From Caenispirillum salinarum AK4 (GTDB taxonomy: Bacteria > Pseudomonadota > Alphaproteobacteria > Rhodospirillales > Rhodospirillaceae): a stretch of 64,000 nucleotides of DNA. Under the pieces are notes generated by a model. That model had not been told where the DNA came from and made no database searches. It saw only the letters and a program-made list of their open reading frames with translations. Where the stretch lies: assembly GCF_000315795.1 (NCBI RefSeq), contig NZ_ANHY01000005.1:186001-250000 (forward strand), written 5' to 3'. Made by a program: the position numbers and the translations under genes. Shown one piece after another: positions 46,754-55,314 of this stretch (position 1 is its first letter; every line of letters begins with the position of its first letter).

Positions 46754-47635
46754 ATGAACCTGCTTCGTCCCCTTGCGCTCGCCGCCGGCCTGATGGCCGT
46801 CGCCTTCACCGCCCAGGCCCAGTCCGTCGTCGTCGGCGGCAAGAACTTCACCGAGCAGCAGCTCATCTCCGAGATCACGGCCCAGTACCTGACCGAAAAG
46901 GGCTACGACGTCGACCGCCGCGCCGGCATGGGGTCCGCCGTGCTGCGCGAGGCGCAGGAAAACGGCCAGGTCGACGTGTACTGGGAGTACACCGGCACCT
47001 CGCTGCTCAACTACAACAAGGTCGAGGACCGCGTGCCCGCCGACCAGGTCTACGACACCGTCAAGAAGCTGGACGCCGAAAAGGGCCTGACCTGGCTGCA
47101 GCCGTCGGAGGCCAACAACACCTACGCGCTGGCCATGCAGCGCGACGAGGCGGAAGAGATGGGCATCAAGACCCTCTCCGACCTTGCCTCAGCCATGAAC
47201 GACGGCAAGGACCTGACGCTGGCGTCCAACGCCGAGTGGTACGCCCGCGACGACGGCCTGAAGCCGCTGCAAAAGACTTACGGCTTCGAGTTCCCCCGCT
47301 CCGACGTCAAGCGAATGGATTCCGGCCTGACCTATCAGGCGCTGAAGGAGGATCAGGTGGACGTCGCCCTGGTGTTCGCCACCGACGGCCGCATTCGCGC
47401 CTTCGATTTCGTGGTGCTGGAGGACGACAAGGGCTTCTTCCCCAACTACGCCATGACCCCGGTCGTGCGCACCGAGGTGCTGGAGGAGATGCCCGAACTG
47501 GCCGACCACCTGAACGCCCTGTCCGAGCGCCTGAACGACGACGTCATGTCGACGCTCAACGCCCGCGTCGACGTGGAGAAGGAGACCATCGAGGACGTCG
47601 CCGCCGACTTCCTGAAGCAGCAGAACCTTATCTGA
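46754..47635 (+). CDS. Glycine-betaine/quaternary-amine-type substrate-binding protein
   Basis: This is a 293-residue periplasmic receptor of the OpuAC/OsmF family. A signal peptide ends near residue 23 (TAQA then QS). The family opening GGKNFTEQQLISEI and the segment VYWEYTGTSL (near 76), which carries aromatic residues that can form a cation-binding cage, are visible. It completes the transporter. Choline, glycine betaine or carnitine-like compounds are the usual ligands; the neighbouring catabolic genes favour a compound used as food rather than an osmoprotectant. Confidence 0.9.
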   Translation: MNLLRPLALAAGLMAVAFTAQAQSVVVGGKNFTEQQLISEITAQYLTEKGYDVDRRAGMGSAVLREAQENGQVDVYWEYTGTSLLNYNKVEDRVPADQVYDTVKKLDAEKGLTWLQPSEANNTYALAMQRDEAEEMGIKTLSDLASAMNDGKDLTLASNAEWYARDDGLKPLQKTYGFEFPRSDVKRMDSGLTYQALKEDQVDVALVFATDGRIRAFDFVVLEDDKGFFPNYAMTPVVRTEVLEEMPELADHLNALSERLNDDVMSTLNARVDVEKETIEDVAADFLKQQNLI

Positions 47636-47644
47636 CCCGCCGAA

Positions 47645-47681
47645 GGCCCGGCGGGAGCGTCAAACCGCCTCCCGCCGGGCC
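47645..47681 (+). terminator. Hairpin after transporter operon
   Basis: A perfect 13-bp inverted repeat (47645-47657 with 47669-47681) has an 11-base loop and starts 9 bases after the binding-protein stop. No U-tract follows, so it may attenuate or protect the transcript rather than fully end it. Confidence 0.6.
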
Positions 47682-47684
47682 CAG

Positions 47685-47712
47685 CCCCGGCCCCGGCCCC
47701 GGCCCCGGCCCC
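47685..47712. repeat. CCCCGG hexamer tandem repeat
   Basis: Four full copies of CCCCGG plus CCCC (47685-47712) lie between the terminator hairpin and the catabolic operon. The minus strand carries five runs of four G separated by CC, a pattern able to form a G-quadruplex. Confidence 0.85.
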
Positions 47713-47737
47713 GACAAGAACACATGGACCCGAAGCC

Positions 47738-48619
47738 ATGACCCGCGCATCCCCCCACAAGGTCGCCGCCGCGCAGACCAACAGCCGGTTGGCCGACGTG
47801 CAGGGCAACCTGGACGACCACCTGGCGATCATCGACGAGGCCCGCGGCAAGGGCGTCCAGACCCTGCTGTTCCCCGAGATGTCCCTGACCGGCCATTCCG
47901 CCGGCCCCGACACCCTGGACGTCGCCCTGACGCGGGCGGACCCCGTTATCCAGAGGCTCGCCGAGGCCGCCGGCCCCATGACCACCATGTTCGGCCTGAT
48001 CGAGGAAGCCCCGGCGGCGCAGTTCCACAACAGCATGTTCGTCGTGCGCGACGGGCGGCTGGTGCACATCCACCGCAAGCTCAGCCTGGCGACCTACGGG
48101 AAGCTGGACGACGGCAAGCACTTCGGCCCCGGCCGGTTCGTCGAAACGCTGGACCTGGACACCCGCTGGCGTGCCGGCCTCCTGATCTGCAACGACCTGT
48201 GGAACCCGGCGCTGGTCCACCTGGCCGCGCTGCACGGTGCCACCTGCCTGTTCGCCCCCATCAGTTCGGCCCGCGAGGCCGTGGGGGCGGAGTTCGACAA
48301 CCCCGGCGGCTGGGCGCTCAACCTGCGCTTCTACGCCATGACCTACGGAATGCCGGTCATCATGGCCAACCGCGTCGGCAGCGAGGGCGACCTGACCTTC
48401 TGGGGCGGCTCGCGCATCCTCGACGCCTTCGGCAAGACCGTGGCCGAGGCCGAGGGCGAGGCGCCGCAACTGGTGATCGCCGACCTGGACTACGACCGCC
48501 TGCGCAAGGCGCGCTACCTGCTGCCGACCGTGCGGGACTCCAATCTGGGGCTCATCCTGCGCGAAACCCACCGCCTGGCCGAAACCATCGGCATCCCCGA
48601 CATGCTCCGGAGCGAATGA
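47738..48619 (+). CDS. Carbon-nitrogen hydrolase (nitrilase superfamily)
   Basis: This is a 293-residue amidase-type enzyme. The catalytic triad is complete: Glu47 (FPEMSLTG), Lys114 (HIHRKLSL) and Cys151 (LLICNDLW). Members hydrolyse amides, carbamoyl groups or nitriles. It opens the catabolic operon and its stop overlaps the acyl-CoA dehydrogenase start, which suggests that an amide bond is removed early or late in the pathway. The substrate is unknown. Confidence 0.9.
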   Translation: MTRASPHKVAAAQTNSRLADVQGNLDDHLAIIDEARGKGVQTLLFPEMSLTGHSAGPDTLDVALTRADPVIQRLAEAAGPMTTMFGLIEEAPAAQFHNSMFVVRDGRLVHIHRKLSLATYGKLDDGKHFGPGRFVETLDLDTRWRAGLLICNDLWNPALVHLAALHGATCLFAPISSAREAVGAEFDNPGGWALNLRFYAMTYGMPVIMANRVGSEGDLTFWGGSRILDAFGKTVAEAEGEAPQLVIADLDYDRLRKARYLLPTVRDSNLGLILRETHRLAETIGIPDMLRSE

Positions 48620-49854
48620 TGAAGGACGCCACCCCCTCCGACGCCGCCTACGTGCCCTCGGCCCTGCAGGATTTCCTGCTGTCCGACGAGGATCGCGCCT
48701 TCCGCACCGAAGTGCGCGGGATGCTGGCGAGCGCCCTGGCCCCGCTGGCCGACCGCATCGAGAACCAGGACGACTGGTCGGCGGTCAAGCAGGGCATCCG
48801 CGCCATCGGCGAGGCCGGATACCTCAAGCTGATGTTCGCCGACCTCTACCGGGGATCGCTCAGCCGGCCCGGCCTGACCCACGCCACCATCCTCTCCGAG
48901 GAGGCGGCGGCCATCAACTACGCCTTCGAGACCACCATCGGCTCCGCCCTGTCGGCCGCCTACCCGCTGCACAAGCACGCCCGGCCCGAGGTGCGCGAGC
49001 GCTATCTGCCGGGCATTCTGGACGGTTCGGAAATCGGCGCAATCTGCGTGACGGAGCCGGACGTGGGCTCCGACAGCGCCGGCATGAAGACGCGCATCCG
49101 CTACGACGGCGCCACCGACGAGTGGGTGATCGACGGCTTCAAGCGCTACATCTCCAACGCCTCGGTGGCCGACACCTACATCGTCTACGGCATCACCGAC
49201 GACGCTGCGCCGGCGCAGAAGGGCATGACGGCCCTGGTGGTGCCCAAGGAGACGCCGGGCATCAGCTTCCCGCGGCGCTACACGTTCGTCGGCCGACGCG
49301 GCTGCGTCGTCGGCGAGGTCCGGTTCGAGGGCGTGCGCGTGCCGGCGGCGAACCTGCTGGGGGACGTAAACGGCGGCTTCCGCATCATGCTCGGCATGTT
49401 CAACTTCGAGCGCATCATCCTGTCCGGCGCGGCACTTGGCGTTGCCCGAACGGCCTTCCAGATCGCGACCGACCACGCCCAGACCCGCGTCACCTTCGGA
49501 CAGAAGCTGGGTTGCAAGCAACTGGTCTGGGACATGATCGCCCAGATGAGCAGCCGCATCGACGCCGCCGAACTCATCACGTATCGCGCCGCCAAGCTCT
49601 ATGACGCCGGCCTCTCGGGCAAGGACCTCGCCAAGCCCGCCGCCATGGCGAAGCTGACGTCGACGGAAACCGCCTGCTTCTGCGCCGACCGCACCGTGCA
49701 GGTTCTGGGCGGCGACGGCATCACCAAGGAATACGGCCGGGCCGAGCAGCTGTTCCGCGACAGCCGGGCGATGCCGATCGTCGCGGGCACCAGCGAGATG
49801 GCCAAGTACCTTATCGCCGGAGCCGACATGCCGGCGCTCAAGCCCAACCTGTAG
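48616..49854 (+). CDS. Acyl-CoA dehydrogenase family protein
   Basis: This is a 412-residue flavoenzyme that would introduce a 2,3-double bond into an acyl-CoA. N-terminal helices (about 25-140), the FAD-binding beta domain with CVTEPDVGSDSAG (near 150) and the C-terminal helices are present. The usual catalytic Glu before GTSE is Ala390, but Glu265 in FNFERIIL occupies the alternative position used by isovaleryl-CoA and long-chain dehydrogenases, so it should be active. The start is ATG 48616 or 48619; either couples to the previous stop. Confidence 0.92.
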   Translation: MMKDATPSDAAYVPSALQDFLLSDEDRAFRTEVRGMLASALAPLADRIENQDDWSAVKQGIRAIGEAGYLKLMFADLYRGSLSRPGLTHATILSEEAAAINYAFETTIGSALSAAYPLHKHARPEVRERYLPGILDGSEIGAICVTEPDVGSDSAGMKTRIRYDGATDEWVIDGFKRYISNASVADTYIVYGITDDAAPAQKGMTALVVPKETPGISFPRRYTFVGRRGCVVGEVRFEGVRVPAANLLGDVNGGFRIMLGMFNFERIILSGAALGVARTAFQIATDHAQTRVTFGQKLGCKQLVWDMIAQMSSRIDAAELITYRAAKLYDAGLSGKDLAKPAAMAKLTSTETACFCADRTVQVLGGDGITKEYGRAEQLFRDSRAMPIVAGTSEMAKYLIAGADMPALKPNL

Positions 49855-49861
49855 GTCCCGC

Positions 49862-51436
49862 ATGACAGGAAAGATGAAAGCGATGGACATCTCGACCATC
49901 TTCGACCAGGCCGTGGAGCGCTATCCTGACCACATCGCGCTTGTTTATGAGGGCCGGCGCTGGACCTACGCCGAGTGGCACGCCCGCGTCAGCCGCTTTG
50001 CCCAGGCGCTGGCGAACCTGGGGGTGCGCCAGGGCGACCGGGTGGCGTTCTATGTCTCCACCTCGGAAGCATCGGTGACGACCTACTTCGCGACGCAGAT
50101 GCTGTCGGCCATCGCCGTGCCCATGAACTTCCGGCTCGCCCCGGCGGAGGTCGACTACATCCTGCGCGATTCCGGGGCCCGCGTGCTGGTCTACGGCCGC
50201 GCCCTGACCGACAACGCGCTGGCCGTCGCGTCCGGCCTGAACAGTTGCCACGACTGGATCTCCTGCGCCGATGACCCCGCCGAGGTGCCCGAGGGCCACC
50301 ACCACTTCGAGGCCCTGGCCGAGCAGACCCAAGCCGACGGGGCGCCTCGCGTGCCGCCGCCGGCCGATGCCCTGTCGGCACTGGTGTACACGTCGGGCAC
50401 CACCGGGCGGCCCAAGGGCGTCATGCACAGCCACGCCAACGACGTGGCGATCGCCATGAATTGCATCATGGAATACAGGCTGAGCCACCGCGACACGGCC
50501 CTGCACATCGCGCCGCTGTACCACGTGGGCGGGATGCAGGCGTACTTCATCCCGCACATGATGGTGGGCGGCACCAACGTGGTGATGGGGCGCTACGACA
50601 CCCTGAAGACGCTGGAAACGATCCAGGCGGAGGGCATCACCACCCTGTTTGCCGTGCCGACGCAGATCCAGGACATTCTGTTCCACCCGCGGTTCCGCGA
50701 CTTCAACGTCTCGTCCCTGCGCATGATCACCACCGGCGGGGCCGCCATCGCGGCGTCGACCATGGAGCGTGTCATCACCGAACTGTGCCCCGAGATCTAC
50801 AACGGCTACGGCATGACGGAGGCCAGCCTGACCCTGCTGCTGCATCCGCAGGACGCGCTGGCGCGGCTGGGGTCCTGCGGCCGGCCGACACTGATCAGCT
50901 CGTGCCGGATCATCCGCAACGAGCCCGGCGCCGGTCCCGACGCCATCGTGCCCCCCGGCGAGACGGGGCAGTTGATCGTGCGCGGCCCGCAGGCCATGAG
51001 CGGCTACTGGAACAAGCCGGCGGAAACCGCGAAGAAGGTCCGCGACGGCTGGATCTTCACCGGCGACCTGTTCGTCAAGGACGACGACGGCTTCCACTAC
51101 TTCAAGGGCCGCGCCGACGACATGATCGTCTCCGGCGGCGAGAACATCTACCCGCGTGAGGTGGAGGAAGCGCTCTACCGCTGCCCGGGCGTGCAGGAAG
51201 CCGCCGTCGTCGGACTGCCGGACGCGCGCTGGGGCCAGCAGGTGACGGCCTTCGTCGTGCCCGCCGGCGGCATGGCCGAGGACGAGGTCGCCGCCTGGAT
51301 CAAGTCCAGCGGCCTGATCGCGGGCTACAAGGCTCCGAAGAAGGTGATCTTCCTGGATGTCCTTCCGACCAACCCTTCCGGCAAGGTCGTGAAGCACGAA
51401 CTGCTGGCGAAATACGGAAAGAGCGAGGCAGCCTGA
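49862..51436 (+). CDS. AMP-dependent acid-CoA ligase
   Basis: This is an adenylate-forming ligase of about 524 residues. Core motifs are TSGTTGRPKG (near 177), NGYGMTEAS (near 315), GWIFTGDLF (near 397) and the C-terminal catalytic Lys in NPSGKVVKHEL. It would activate the carboxylic substrate with CoA for the acyl-CoA dehydrogenase and crotonase beside it. Three ATGs (49862, 49874 and 49883) are possible starts; none has an ideal ribosome site. Confidence 0.92.
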   Translation: MTGKMKAMDISTIFDQAVERYPDHIALVYEGRRWTYAEWHARVSRFAQALANLGVRQGDRVAFYVSTSEASVTTYFATQMLSAIAVPMNFRLAPAEVDYILRDSGARVLVYGRALTDNALAVASGLNSCHDWISCADDPAEVPEGHHHFEALAEQTQADGAPRVPPPADALSALVYTSGTTGRPKGVMHSHANDVAIAMNCIMEYRLSHRDTALHIAPLYHVGGMQAYFIPHMMVGGTNVVMGRYDTLKTLETIQAEGITTLFAVPTQIQDILFHPRFRDFNVSSLRMITTGGAAIAASTMERVITELCPEIYNGYGMTEASLTLLLHPQDALARLGSCGRPTLISSCRIIRNEPGAGPDAIVPPGETGQLIVRGPQAMSGYWNKPAETAKKVRDGWIFTGDLFVKDDDGFHYFKGRADDMIVSGGENIYPREVEEALYRCPGVQEAAVVGLPDARWGQQVTAFVVPAGGMAEDEVAAWIKSSGLIAGYKAPKKVIFLDVLPTNPSGKVVKHELLAKYGKSEAA

Positions 51437-52257
51437 TGCTCAATACAGCCACCACGCCCGCCGACCGCCTGTTGATCGAGCGCGCGGAGGACATCGTCAC
51501 CCTGACGCTCAACCAGCCGGACACCCGCAACGCCATCACCGATGCCGCCATGGTCGAGGCCCTGGTGAGCGCCTGCGAAACCATCCAGGCCGACGACACG
51601 GTCCGCTGCGTCATCATCACGGGCGCCGGCAAGGGCTTTTCCTCCGGCGGCAACGTCAAGCACATGCGCGACAAGGCCGGCCTGTTCGGGGGTGCGCCGG
51701 CGCAGCTGCGCGAAAACTACCGCCGGGGCATCCAGCGCGTGACGCGCGCCGTCTTCGGGCTCGACGTGCCGACGATCGCGGCGGTGAACGGCCCCGCCTA
51801 TGGGGCCGGCTGCGATCTGGCGCTGATGTGCGACATGCGCATCTGTGCCGAAACCGCCGTCTTCGCCGAGAACTTCGTGAAGGTCGGCATCATTCCCGGC
51901 GACGGCGGGGCTTGGCTGCTGCCGCGCGCGGTCGGCCGGGCGCGCGCCGCCGAAATGGCCTTCACCGGCGAGCCCATCGACGCCGCCACGGCGCTGGAAT
52001 GGGGCCTCGTCTCCCGCGTCGTCCCGCAGGACCGGCTGCTGGAGGAGGCCCGGACGCTCGCCGCCCGCGTCGCCGCCAACCCGCCGCAGGCCCTGCGCAT
52101 GACCAAGCGCCTGATGCGCGAGGGCGAGACGGGATCGCTCGACGGCGTCCTGGAGCTTTCCGCGGCCTACCAGGCGCTGTGTCACCACACGCGCGACCAC
52201 GAGGAGGCCGTCGCGGCGATCCTCGAAAAACGGTCGCCCTCCTTCTCAGGACGCTGA
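51436..52257 (+). CDS. Crotonase-family protein, copy 2
   Basis: This is a 273-residue close paralogue of the protein at 2871; by eye roughly three quarters of residues agree, with the same length. It shows the same unusual active site: Asp in GAGCDLALM at the Glu144 position and Phe in FAENFVKVG at the Glu164 position. It overlaps the ligase stop by one base (TGATG). In this operon it would act on the enoyl-CoA made by the dehydrogenase, but an isomerase or other crotonase reaction is as likely as hydration. Confidence 0.9.
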   Translation: MLNTATTPADRLLIERAEDIVTLTLNQPDTRNAITDAAMVEALVSACETIQADDTVRCVIITGAGKGFSSGGNVKHMRDKAGLFGGAPAQLRENYRRGIQRVTRAVFGLDVPTIAAVNGPAYGAGCDLALMCDMRICAETAVFAENFVKVGIIPGDGGAWLLPRAVGRARAAEMAFTGEPIDAATALEWGLVSRVVPQDRLLEEARTLAARVAANPPQALRMTKRLMREGETGSLDGVLELSAAYQALCHHTRDHEEAVAAILEKRSPSFSGR

Positions 52258-52260
52258 CCG

Positions 52261-53601
52261 ATGACCGACGCTCTCGCCTTCCTGCACGACTGTCGCTTCT
52301 CCAACCTGCCCGAGCCCGTCGTCAGGATGGCGGAGCGCTGTCTCCTCGACCTCATCGGGGTGGCGGCGGCCGGCCGCCGGACGGCCCTGTCCGCCATCGT
52401 CCACGACTTCGCCTGCCGCCATATGGCGGCAGGCGACGCGGGTGCGCGCCTGCTGCTCGACGGGCGCCGCGTCAGCCCCGCCGGCGCGGCCTTCGCCGGC
52501 GCGTCGACCATCGACAGCTTCGACGCCCATGACGGGCACCGGCTGACCAAGGGCCATGCCGGCGTCGCGATCCTGCCCGCCCTGCTCGCCTACGTGGATC
52601 ACGGCATCCCGGTGACGGGGCGCGAGTTCCTGACCAGCATCGTCGTCGGCTACGAGATCGCCACCCGGGCCGGCATCGCCCTGCACGCCACGGCCGCCGA
52701 CTATCACACGTCCGGCGCCTGGAACGCCGTCGCCTGCGCCGCACTCGGGGCGCGGCTCATGGGGCTCGACGCCGAGCGGACACGCCACGCGCTCGGTATC
52801 GCCGAATACCACGGGCCGCGAAGCCCCATGATGCGCTGTATCGACCACCCGACGATGGTGAAGGACGGCTCGGGATGGGGCGCGCTGGCCGGCGTCTCCG
52901 CCGCCTATCTCGCCGCCGAAGCCTTCACCGGCGCTCCCGCCGCGACGGTGGAGGACCCCGCGCAGGCCGACCTGTGGCGCGACCTGGGCACGCGCTGGCG
53001 CATCCTCGACCAGTACCTGAAGCCCTACCCGGTGTGCCGCTGGGCGCAGCCGGCCGTGGAGGCGGCGCTGGCCCTGCAACGCCAGGCCGGGCTGACGGCG
53101 AACGCCATCACGGCCGTCCGCATTCACACCTTCCACCAGGCGACGCGCCTGGCTGCGCGTGCCCCTGAAACGACCGAGGCCGCCCAGTATTCGACGCCCT
53201 TTCCGGTGGCGGCGGCGCTGGTCCGCGGGCGGGTCGGCGCCGACGAGATCACCGGCGACGGGCTGTCCGACCCGAACATCCTGCGCCTGTCGATGGCGAC
53301 CGAGTTGGTCGACGATCCGGACATGAGCCGCCGCTTCCCGGCCGAGCGCTGGGCGCGTGCCGCCCTCCAGCGGGCGGATGGTCACTGGATCGAAGGCGAG
53401 GCCCGCACGGCGCGCGGCGATCCCGAGGCACCGCTCGACTCTGCCGAGATCACGCGGAAATTCCGGGCCCTGGCGCATCCAACCCTGGGACACGAACGGA
53501 CCGCCCTTCTGGAGGCTGATATCGTCAGCCTGGCCGAGGACGCGACAGACGTGGGCGCGATGACCGAAACCCTGTTCAAGCCGATGCTGCTGCCGGCGTA
53601 A
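52261..53601 (+). CDS. MmgE/PrpD-family protein
   Basis: This is a 446-residue protein of the MmgE/PrpD fold, which includes 2-methylcitrate dehydratase, cis-aconitate decarboxylase and an iminodisuccinate epimerase. Family features include the N-terminal helical domain (LLDLIGVAAAGRRT), the conserved DSFDAHDGHRLTKGHAG region (about 81-97) and KPYPVCRWAQP (near 258). It starts 3 bases after the crotonase stop and ends the operon. In this context it may be a dehydratase or racemase of a pathway intermediate. The exact reaction is open. Confidence 0.88.
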   Translation: MTDALAFLHDCRFSNLPEPVVRMAERCLLDLIGVAAAGRRTALSAIVHDFACRHMAAGDAGARLLLDGRRVSPAGAAFAGASTIDSFDAHDGHRLTKGHAGVAILPALLAYVDHGIPVTGREFLTSIVVGYEIATRAGIALHATAADYHTSGAWNAVACAALGARLMGLDAERTRHALGIAEYHGPRSPMMRCIDHPTMVKDGSGWGALAGVSAAYLAAEAFTGAPAATVEDPAQADLWRDLGTRWRILDQYLKPYPVCRWAQPAVEAALALQRQAGLTANAITAVRIHTFHQATRLAARAPETTEAAQYSTPFPVAAALVRGRVGADEITGDGLSDPNILRLSMATELVDDPDMSRRFPAERWARAALQRADGHWIEGEARTARGDPEAPLDSAEITRKFRALAHPTLGHERTALLEADIVSLAEDATDVGAMTETLFKPMLLPA

Positions 53602-53603
53602 GT

Positions 53604-53631
53604 CGCGACGATGAGTCCAATCATCGTCGCG
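53604..53631 (+). terminator. Hairpin after catabolic operon
   Basis: CGCGACGATGA (53604-53614) pairs perfectly with TCATCGTCGCG (53621-53631) around a 6-base loop, 2 bases after the MmgE/PrpD stop. No U-tract follows. Confidence 0.6.
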
Positions 53632-53634
53632 TAT

Positions 53635-53680
53635 CAGGCGCATCCTCGGCCTCCTTCGGCAGGTCACGGGGATGCGCCTG
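53635..53680. repeat. 11-bp inverted repeat at edge of pseudogene zone
   Basis: CAGGCGCATCC (53635-53645) and GGATGCGCCTG (53670-53680) are exact reverse complements separated by 24 bases. It lies 3 bases after the operon hairpin and marks the start of the fragment-rich zone. It could be a second terminator or a recombination scar. Confidence 0.6.
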
Positions 53681-53711
53681 TCCTTCACCGGCGGGCTTCC
53701 CTCTCCCTCCC

Positions 53712-54199
53712 TCAACACGCGGCCGTGACGATGATCTCCACCAGCAGCCCCGGGTGTGGGTGACCGGCACCTCCGCCATCACCACCCGCGCCGCCCGCAG
53801 GCTGCCAGTCGGGGTGTTGAGGCCGTGCAGTCGCTGCTTGTGGGCCTGGTCGGGTTTCTCGAGGTCGCCCTTGTGGGGCAGCTCGATGACGAAGCCCGAG
53901 AATCGGCCCGAGGTCCCCTCGCCGACCCGTTGCGCGTCCACCAGGGCGATGCGGGCGTCGGGACACAGTTCGGCGAGGCGGCGGGCGGCGGCGACGCCGA
54001 CGAAGCCGGCACCCACCACGGCGAAGTCCGCCTCCTGGTCCCCCACCAGCGCCGGACGCGGCGGCGGATCGCCCAGGGCGGCGAACCGGCCGGAGACGCC
54101 GCAGAAGCCCGGCAGGCGGACGCCCTTGGCCGCTTCGGCAGAGGCCGGAGCACGCGGCAGGGCGCCCGGCGTGGCGGTGGCATCGGTAAAGACGGTCAT
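53712..54199 (-). pseudogene. Fused remnant: FAD amine oxidase N-terminus joined to RidA C-terminus
   Basis: From the ATG at 54199 the frame encodes a DAO-type FAD oxidoreductase start with the nucleotide motif VVGAGFVGVAAARRLAEL and SGFVIELPHKGDL, about 110 residues. Similarity then stops, and the following sequence looks like the C-terminal part of a RidA-type deaminase (ARVVMAEVPVTH, then in another frame HPGLLVEIIVTAAC and a stop at 53712). A deletion joining two neighbouring genes plus a frameshift explains this. Neither protein would work. Confidence 0.65.
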
Positions 54200-54213
54200 G
54201 ACACCGGGCTCCT

Positions 54214-54834
54214 TCAGGCGACGTTGCGGCGGGACTGGCCGGCGGCGGCCAGCCACTCGGCGCGGCGGGACTGCGCGGACCGGCCTACCAGGGCGAAGCC
54301 GCGAAGGGTGCCGGGGACCGAGGTGCGCAGGCAATCGTCGACGCGGATGCCGCGCCCGACATCGACGCCCGCCGCCCGCGCCAGATCAAGCCGGGGGGCC
54401 AGCCCGACGGCGGAAAGGCCGACATCGGCGCGCACTGTCTCGCCGTTCACGGTCAGGACCACGCCGTCCGCGTCGGTGGCGACCGACGACAAGGCGACAC
54501 CCGTCCGCACCGTCACGCCCGCGTCCTCCAGCCCCGCGCGCAGGGCGGCGGACGCGGTCTCGGGCAGCAGGGCATCCATGAGGCGCGGCGCGCGCTCCAC
54601 GATGGTCACGACGAGGCCGGCCGCCGCCAGATCGTTGACAAACTCGCAGCCGATGAGGCCGCCGCCGACGATCGCCACATGCCGCGCGCCCTGAAGCCGC
54701 GCCCGCAGGCGGGCATGGTCGGCCAGATCGCTGACCGGCAACAGGGCATCGGCCCCGGGGACGGCCAAGCGGATGGGCGCGGCACCCGTCGCCAGCACCA
54801 GCGCGCCGTAGGACAGCGGCCCCAGGTCCGTCGT
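54214..54834 (-). pseudogene. Truncated NAD(P)/FAD-dependent oxidoreductase (rubredoxin-reductase-like)
   Basis: About 185 residues match the middle of a pyridine-nucleotide-disulphide reductase: LSYGALVLATGAAP is followed by the NAD-binding motif VAIVGGGLIGCEF. The first FAD-binding domain is missing because the sequence switches at about 54834 to a decarboxylase fragment on the other strand. The C-terminal domain is also missing; the frame ends in unrelated residues after VDDCLRTSVPG. An active enzyme would need about 380 residues. Confidence 0.7.
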
Positions 54835-55160
54835 GCAATCTGATCCGCAGCCGCGTCGAGATCGCCCGCGACCTTGCCGGTCGCTTGGCCGACGGTCCCG
54901 GCACCGAAGTCTGCAACGACGTTGTCGGCAACCGGTTGACGCTGCGCTTCCACTGGGGCGGCGCTGAGCCGGACGCACTCACGGAGGACATCGCGGCCCG
55001 CCTAAACGCCACCGGCACGGTTTTCGTCCGCACCACGCGGTGGAAGGGGCGCACCGTCCTACGGCTGTCGATCACATCGGGTTCTACCAGTGCCGCCACC
55101 TGCGAGCGCCTCGTCACACTGATCGGCAATCGGTGGATGGCGGGTCGCGGCGCGACATGA
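54834..55160 (+). pseudogene. C-terminal remnant of PLP-dependent (group II) decarboxylase
   Basis: About 108 residues resemble the C-terminal domain of aromatic/diaminobutyrate-type decarboxylases: NLIRSRVEIARDLAGRLAD, then LTLRFHWGG, RLNATGTVFVRTTRW and VLRLSITS. The PLP-binding lysine and large domain are absent, and no start codon precedes the similarity. It abuts the reductase fragment tail to tail of their lost parts, so this is a junction of two broken genes. Confidence 0.6.
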
Positions 55161-55314
55161 TCCGCCGCCCCTCTCCGCTGGCCGCGGCTCCCCCGAGTGG
55201 CCGGAGCGCCACATGATACCGCTCGCCCGCCGGGCAACGCACGCATCCCCTCGTTGCAGTCGAGCCCGATGACAGTCGCGGCTGACGCAGATTTATCTTC
55301 GCGCTGCGAGAACT

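Noticed and set aside
47685-47712. Tandem repeat considered as a CRISPR-like array
   Set aside because: The unit is 6 bases with no spacers and there are no cas genes.
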